Shown here piece after piece: positions 22,730 through 26,876 of a DNA stretch of 26,876 bases. The position numbers were made by a program, and so were the translations under genes. This stretch comes from an uncultured Cellvibrio sp. (lineage in GTDB: Bacteria > Pseudomonadota > Gammaproteobacteria > Pseudomonadales > Cellvibrionaceae): contig CAMLOU010000042.1 in NCBI GenBank assembly GCA_946481735.1, positions 1 to 26,876 on the forward strand, written 5' to 3'. The notes under the pieces were generated by a model. That model saw only the letters and a program-made list of their open reading frames with translations. It did not search any database and was not told the origin of the DNA. Each line of letters starts with the position of its first letter. The stretch's first letter is position 1.

Positions 22730-25078
22730 TTACCTCAGGTTGATGATCGTCTGGGTGGTGGCGTTGGCGGTTTCGATGGTCTTGGCGTTGGCCTGGAAAT
22801 TCCGTTGGGCGATGATCAGGTTCACCAATTCCTCGGACAGATCCACATTGGACTCTTCGAGCGCGCCCGCCGTGATGTTCCCCAGCGAGGATGATCCCGG
22901 CGCGCCGATCACCGCTTCACCGGTCTCAAAGGTTTGTGCCCACATGGTGTTGCCGACGGGTTTCAAGCCTTCGATGTTGTTAAAGTTCGCCAGCGCAACC
23001 TGTCCCAATACCTGGGCTTCACCGTTGGTGAAACGGGCGAAGATAATCCCGGTAGAACCCACATCCAGGCCCGCCAGACGACCGGTGGCGTAGCCATTCT
23101 GGTCGTAATCATCCACGGCAAAATCATTGCCAAATTGGGTGGAGCCAGTCAGGTCAATCTCAAAGTTGGAGCTGGATGGCGGTTCAACGACCGGTGTTGT
23201 CCCACCCTGCAAGACATTCAGCGGGGCCAGCGCGCCGTTGGGCTCGCCATCTTCACCCAGCGGGGTCCAGTTGGAAATCAGCATGCTGTCCGTCAGGGTC
23301 GTGTTAAGCGTACCGTCAGCATTGAAGTGCACGTTGAAAGACGCCATGGTCGGCAGGGTATTTTCCGGCGATGGCAAGGTCGGATCAGGGTCGCCCACGT
23401 TCTGGCCGTCGATCTGCACGTACATCACCCAGTGGTTGGGCGAGGTGGACGGATCAGCCGGATCATAAGGCTGTTTAACAAAATATTGGCTCATGATGTG
23501 CGGATTGCCGAGGCTGTCAAACACCGGGTTGGATGTCGCATGGTTGTAGGTGTTTTGGTCAGTCGGGTCAAAGGCGTTGATCGGCACCTCGGTAAAGCTG
23601 GCGGGCGTCAAGGGCGCAAACAGATTACCTACCGCCGGCACACTGTCGGCCACCGCATAGCCCTCTTCCATCACGATAGTGATATTGCCGCCTACCACCG
23701 CCGCATCGTTGATGTTATTGATCGTTTGCAAACCGGTACCGGCACGGCCCTGGATATCGGCTTGCCCGGCAGGTAAGGGTCCCTCGAATGAAAAGCGCAA
23801 ATCGGTGCCTACCGCCGACACAATTTCCAGGTCGCCTGCGGTGTTTACGGTGGCGCTGATGCCCGGCAAGGTGGAGGTCGTCAGGGCATTGATCTCGTTC
23901 GCCAGGGCGGCCAGGTTATTGGCGGCCAGCGTGATGCCGTTGAGCGTAAGGTTACCGTTGCTGTTATCGAAGTTGGTGGCGTAGAGCGTCGCGTTGGTAC
24001 GCGCGGTAGCTGTTACACCGGCCAATGCGTTCAGCTCGGAGGCCGTCTGGGCGGCAGAGGCACCGGCATCGCTGGTAAAGGTCACGGTCGCGCCGGTGGG
24101 CCCTTCAATCTCCAGGGTCTGTGACAGGTAACCGTTGGTGGCGGACGGGATACCGGCAACTGATGGGCCGGCACCGTTCAATGCGGTGGATAAGGCGTTG
24201 CCACCGGTCACGTTCGCCAGGGTAATGGTTGAAGGTGCACCTTCGGTCAAATCGCGCAATTCAATATTGCCGCCGTTGGCCACCGCCTGTGCGTTGATCG
24301 GCGTAGCTGAACTGAAGATAGCGCTGTTGATCAGGTTAACAATGTCCTGCACGGAGTTCGCGGTGGAGGCATTGAGGGTAATAGACACGGTGCCGTTGCC
24401 GGAAGCCGGCGTTGAACCTGCCAGGGTGATATCAAAGGTGGTCGGGTTTGCACTGAAGTCGATGGGGGTTGCCACGGCGCCAACGTTGGTTGTGGTAGTG
24501 GTGGCATCCTGCAAGCCGACCTGCGTAACACCCACCGCCGCACCGTCGGTGACAAAGCTGCTGCCTACGGTTTCCAGCACAGTTTCATTGGAGTCCAGGT
24601 TAAAGGCCGATTCAACGCCGGTAGTCTGGCGCGGTGCCTGGGTATTTACGTCCACCCGCAGGTTGCCGATGATACCGCTGATATTACCTTCAGCGTTGGC
24701 GGAAAAACCCTGCAGATAGGATCCTGTGGCGTTCACCACATAGCCTTCATCATCCAGGCCAAAGGCACCGGCACGGGTGAACAGTCGCTCGCCCTGATTG
24801 CTCAGTACAAAGAAGCCAGAGCCGTTTACCGCCAGGTCCAGATCGCGTTCGGTCAGTTTCGGGTTACCGTTACCGAAATCCTGACGGATCATCTGCAACG
24901 ACACACCGCTGCCGGGCGTGTTACCGCCACTGCCCAGGATACTCGCGGAATACAAATCCCCGAATTCCACCCGCGAGGATTTGAAACCGATAGTGCCCGC
25001 ATTGGCAATGTTATTACCGGTCACCTGCAAGTCAGTATTCGAGGCACGAATGCCACTCAGCGCGGTGTTAAAAGACAT
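22730..25078 (-). CDS. flgE: Flagellar hook protein FlgE, large form
   Basis: The start at ATG 25078 is chosen because AGGAG lies six bases before it and the product begins MSFNTALSGIRASNTDLQVT; an upstream in-frame ATG at 25132 has no such support. At 782 residues it is much longer than Pseudomonas FlgE (about 460). N-terminal GNNIANAGTIGFKSSRVEFG and DLDLAVNGSGFFVLSNQGER, and C-terminal LEESNVDLSEELVNLIIAQR, are the hook signature. The insertion (residues of about 150-490) holds a PIDFSANPTTFDITLAGS unit resembling FlgL and an ASAAQTASELNALAGV unit resembling FlgK. FlgE forms the universal joint outside the cell. It ends the flgBCDE unit. Confidence 0.96.
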   Translation of the reverse strand: MSFNTALSGIRASNTDLQVTGNNIANAGTIGFKSSRVEFGDLYSASILGSGGNTPGSGVSLQMIRQDFGNGNPKLTERDLDLAVNGSGFFVLSNQGERLFTRAGAFGLDDEGYVVNATGSYLQGFSANAEGNISGIIGNLRVDVNTQAPRQTTGVESAFNLDSNETVLETVGSSFVTDGAAVGVTQVGLQDATTTTTNVGAVATPIDFSANPTTFDITLAGSTPASGNGTVSITLNASTANSVQDIVNLINSAIFSSATPINAQAVANGGNIELRDLTEGAPSTITLANVTGGNALSTALNGAGPSVAGIPSATNGYLSQTLEIEGPTGATVTFTSDAGASAAQTASELNALAGVTATARTNATLYATNFDNSNGNLTLNGITLAANNLAALANEINALTTSTLPGISATVNTAGDLEIVSAVGTDLRFSFEGPLPAGQADIQGRAGTGLQTINNINDAAVVGGNITIVMEEGYAVADSVPAVGNLFAPLTPASFTEVPINAFDPTDQNTYNHATSNPVFDSLGNPHIMSQYFVKQPYDPADPSTSPNHWVMYVQIDGQNVGDPDPTLPSPENTLPTMASFNVHFNADGTLNTTLTDSMLISNWTPLGEDGEPNGALAPLNVLQGGTTPVVEPPSSSNFEIDLTGSTQFGNDFAVDDYDQNGYATGRLAGLDVGSTGIIFARFTNGEAQVLGQVALANFNNIEGLKPVGNTMWAQTFETGEAVIGAPGSSSLGNITAGALEESNVDLSEELVNLIIAQRNFQANAKTIETANATTQTIINLR

Positions 25079-25179
25079 GATGTGCTCCTGGGTACTTGAG
25101 TCGCCGGCGCTTGTGTGGCGCCAGTATTTCAATAACGGTTAATGACGATTGATGCTGTTTCTTTGCCGTTAGCCGGCCA

Positions 25180-25890
25180 CTAGTTAAATTGTTTAACGTC
25201 ACCGATATTCACCGGACCGAGGCCCGCGAGGTTAAGGGTAATCACCCCATCCGCCCCCAGGGTCACGCTGTTGACGTTGGCACTGAGCGCGGTTTCCAGT
25301 TGCTCGGCTTTGCCATCCTGCGTTGCATAGACTTCAAAGGTGTATTCACCGACCGGCAAGGGTTCTTCGCCGGCTGACCAGTCCAGCAACTCGCCATTCA
25401 CTTCCATGTATTGGCCATCCCAACGGAACGACACCTCACCGGCTGGCATGCCACCCACGGGAACAGTCGCCGCCAGTGAACCATCGCTGTTATAGATACT
25501 GATCTTCATATCCGCCGTTGCCGCTGCCAGATCCACACTGCCGGACACAATGCCACCAGCGGTCAGGCGCGCTGTCTCCGCCGGTACCGTTACGGAGCGG
25601 CCCACCAATGAAGAAGCTTGCAACGCCTGGTTGGACATAAAGCTGGAGCTGAAATTATCGAAATTGGTGTTGAGTCGCTCCAGCCCTTCTACCGAACTGA
25701 ACTGCGCCAACTGCGCGATAAATTCGGTATTTTCCTGCGGACTCAGCGGGTCCTGGTTGTTCAATTGGGTAATCATTAATTCGAGAAATGCCGTCTGGCC
25801 CAACTCGTTGCTTTTGGTTTCTTTCGGCTGGTTGTTGATATTCAAATTACTCAACACATTGCCGGTGGTGTTGTTATTGACCTGACTCAT
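25180..25890 (-). CDS. flgD: Hook assembly scaffold (hook cap) FlgD
   Basis: The 236-residue protein carries the conserved FlgD N-terminal region at about residues 30-75 (TAFLELMITQLNNQDPLSPQ, then EFIAQLAQFSSVEGLERLN). After a variable segment come the FlgD Ig-like and tudor-like domains (VPVGGMPAGEVSFRWDGQYM, PLPVGEYTFEVYA). FlgD caps the growing hook, helps FlgE polymerise and is removed at completion. The ATG at 25890 has AAGGAG nearby. flgC ends 12 bases upstream and flgE follows after about 100 bases, so the genes are co-transcribed. Confidence 0.97.
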   Translation of the reverse strand: MSQVNNNTTGNVLSNLNINNQPKETKSNELGQTAFLELMITQLNNQDPLSPQENTEFIAQLAQFSSVEGLERLNTNFDNFSSSFMSNQALQASSLVGRSVTVPAETARLTAGGIVSGSVDLAAATADMKISIYNSDGSLAATVPVGGMPAGEVSFRWDGQYMEVNGELLDWSAGEEPLPVGEYTFEVYATQDGKAEQLETALSANVNSVTLGADGVITLNLAGLGPVNIGDVKQFN

Positions 25891-25902
25891 CGCCGCCGCT
25901 CC

Positions 25903-26361
25903 TTACTGACCCAGGGTCAACACACGTTGAACCATCTGCTTGGCCGAGTTCATCACTTCGACGTTCATTTGAAACGAGCGCGACGCGGAGATCATATTGG
26001 TCATCTCTTCCACGGGATTCACATTGGGGTAAAACACATAGCCCTCTTCATCAGCCTGCGGATGATCCGGCTCGTAGCGGCGTTGCAGCGGTGCATCGCT
26101 CTCCACCACACCCAACACCTGCACCCCGGCGCCTACGTCATCCGGGGCGGCAAAGCCGTTATCAAACCCGTTGCCGCTTTTCATGGCCGCCATGGCCTGA
26201 CGTTGAATTGCCGCAAACACCGGTTGGCGGTTGCGATACACTTCGTCCGCGCTGGAGCTGGCCGACTGGGCGTTTGCCAGGTTGCTGGCGGTGGTGTTCA
26301 GGCGCAAACTTTGCGCGTTCATACCTGAGCCGGCGATGTCGAAGATGTGTCCGAGTGCCAT
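25903..26361 (-). CDS. flgC: Proximal rod protein FlgC
   Basis: From the ATG at 26361 the protein is 152 residues; the TTG four codons earlier overlaps the GGAG ribosome-binding sequence and is rejected. The N-terminus MALGHIFDIAGSGMNAQSLR with LNTTASNLANAQS is the FlgC motif. The middle VGAGVQVLGVVESDAPLQRR with YEPDHPQADEEGYVFYPNVN and the C-terminus NPVEEMTNMISASRSFQMNV complete the family pattern. FlgC forms part of the proximal rod. It lies 46 bases after flgB and 12 bases before flgD. Confidence 0.98.
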   Translation of the reverse strand: MALGHIFDIAGSGMNAQSLRLNTTASNLANAQSASSSADEVYRNRQPVFAAIQRQAMAAMKSGNGFDNGFAAPDDVGAGVQVLGVVESDAPLQRRYEPDHPQADEEGYVFYPNVNPVEEMTNMISASRSFQMNVEVMNSAKQMVQRVLTLGQ

Positions 26362-26407
26362 AGTTAACTCCAACGTTTTCCAATCAATTCGTTATTAATC
26401 CGACCGA

Positions 26408-26809
26408 CTATTCACCGCGAATGGCGGCGGTCAGCCCTTTAAATTTGCTGTTCAGGAAGGTGAAGCTCGCCTGGAATGCCAGGGCGTTTTTCATGTACTC
26501 CGCGTGTTCGATCTGGTCTTCCACGGTGTTGCCGTCGATGGAGGGCTGGCTGGGTACGCGGTACATCATGTTGCTGTCGTCCAAGGCCATGCCTGCTCCG
26601 CCGATATGACCGGCATCAGTGGTTTGCATATTGAACCGACCCGTTTGTTCCATCTTGCCGGCGAGCATGGCTTTGAAGTCGATGTCCCGGGCTTTGTAGT
26701 TGGGGGTATCGACGTTGGCCAGGTTGTCCGCTAACACCGATGCCCGCTGACCGCGCACACGCAGTGCGCTTTCGTGGATTCCGAGTGCTGATTCGAAGGA
26801 TATGGACAT
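26408..26809 (-). CDS. flgB: Proximal rod protein FlgB
   Basis: This 133-residue protein begins MSISFESALGIHESALRVRG and has the diagnostic LADNLANVDTPNYKARDIDF. It continues through VPSQPSIDGNTVEDQIEHAE, the expected FlgB C-terminal segment. FlgB is the rod protein nearest the export gate. It is the first gene of flgBCDE. CGGAG lies seven bases before the ATG, and a consensus sigma54 promoter is 47 bases upstream. No flgA, flgM or flgN is visible beside it within the remaining 67 bases. Confidence 0.98.
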   Translation of the reverse strand: MSISFESALGIHESALRVRGQRASVLADNLANVDTPNYKARDIDFKAMLAGKMEQTGRFNMQTTDAGHIGGAGMALDDSNMMYRVPSQPSIDGNTVEDQIEHAEYMKNALAFQASFTFLNSKFKGLTAAIRGE

Positions 26810-26855
26810 AGGTGGCTCCGGCGTTTCCTGAAGGTTTTACTCTTGCGTGTGTTAA

Positions 26856-26872
26856 AGCAAGGGGTATGCCAA
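26856..26872 (-). promoter_or_regulatory. Sigma54 promoter of flgBCDE
   Basis: On the minus strand TTGGCAT (26872-26866), five bases (ACCCC), then TTGCT (26860-26856) matches the YTGGCAY-N5-TTGCW pattern with correct spacing. It is 47 bases upstream of the flgB start. Any activator sites lie beyond the window edge. Confidence 0.88.
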
Positions 26873-26876
26873 AGGC

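Noticed and set aside
22934..23776. A 280-codon plus-strand frame opposite flgE
   Set aside because: It is rich in Arg, His and Gly in the way antisense frames of GC-rich genes are, has no recognisable motif, and overlaps flgE fully.
25079..25179. A GGCGC/GCGCC hairpin between flgD and flgE considered as a terminator
   Set aside because: The stem is only about five pairs, lacks a U tail, and flgE has no visible promoter of its own there.

Overview
The window is a bacterial polar-flagellum locus, almost entirely on the minus strand. It carries a complete flgBCDEFGHIJKL rod/hook/junction block, two full-length flagellin genes separated by flaG, then fliD, fliS, a fliT-like gene and a FleQ-type sigma54 activator. 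FleQ, sigma54- and sigma28-type promoters, the L- and P-ring genes flgH and flgI, and a two-domain FlgJ point to a gammaproteobacterium with a Pseudomonas-like polar flagellar hierarchy. The unusually large FlgE, FlgK, FlgL and FliD and the many REP-like palindromes would suit a marine or cellulolytic lineage such as Cellvibrionaceae. That placement is an inference from general knowledge, not a database match.

Layout, in order of transcription (right to left). From 26876 to 22730, a sigma54 promoter at the right edge precedes flgB, flgC, flgD and flgE (proximal rod, hook cap, hook). From 22729 to 22451 there is a termination zone (a REP palindrome, a hairpin and a C-rich, G-poor RNA stretch), then a consensus sigma54 promoter. 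From 22450 to 13516 lie flgF, flgG, flgH, flgI, flgJ, flgK and flgL (distal rod, L ring, P ring, rod cap/muramidase, hook-filament junction). From 13515 to 12576 is a small FliT-like gene bracketed by REP-like palindromes, then a sigma28 promoter. From 12575 to 8288 are fliC1, flaG and fliC2, with a sigma54-like promoter ahead of fliC2. From 8287 to 5119, more REP palindromes and a sigma28 promoter precede fliD, fliS and fliT. From 5118 to 3327 come a terminator palindrome, a sigma70-type promoter and fleQ.

Past fleQ the flagellar series stops: fleS, fleR and fliE, which often follow it in pseudomonads, are not there. Instead there are two unrecognised genes in tandem (2998-1943 and 1931-1023), the first preceded by a well-placed Shine-Dalgarno/ATG whose reading frame is cut by an in-frame TAG. 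The window ends inside a large predicted lipoprotein with Ig-like repeats (683 to beyond base 1).

How the genes work together: FleQ with sigma54 would switch on the flgB and flgF operons and probably fliC2. Sigma28, acting after hook completion, would drive fliC1 and fliDST. The rod, hook and filament parts are exported through the flagellar type III apparatus, whose genes lie outside this window. FliS and the FliT-like proteins are the likely chaperones for flagellin and filament cap. The least ordinary signals are a module shared by FlgE and FlgK, a conserved and possibly structured leader in both flagellin mRNAs, the REP-like repeat family, and the interrupted unknown gene after fleQ.
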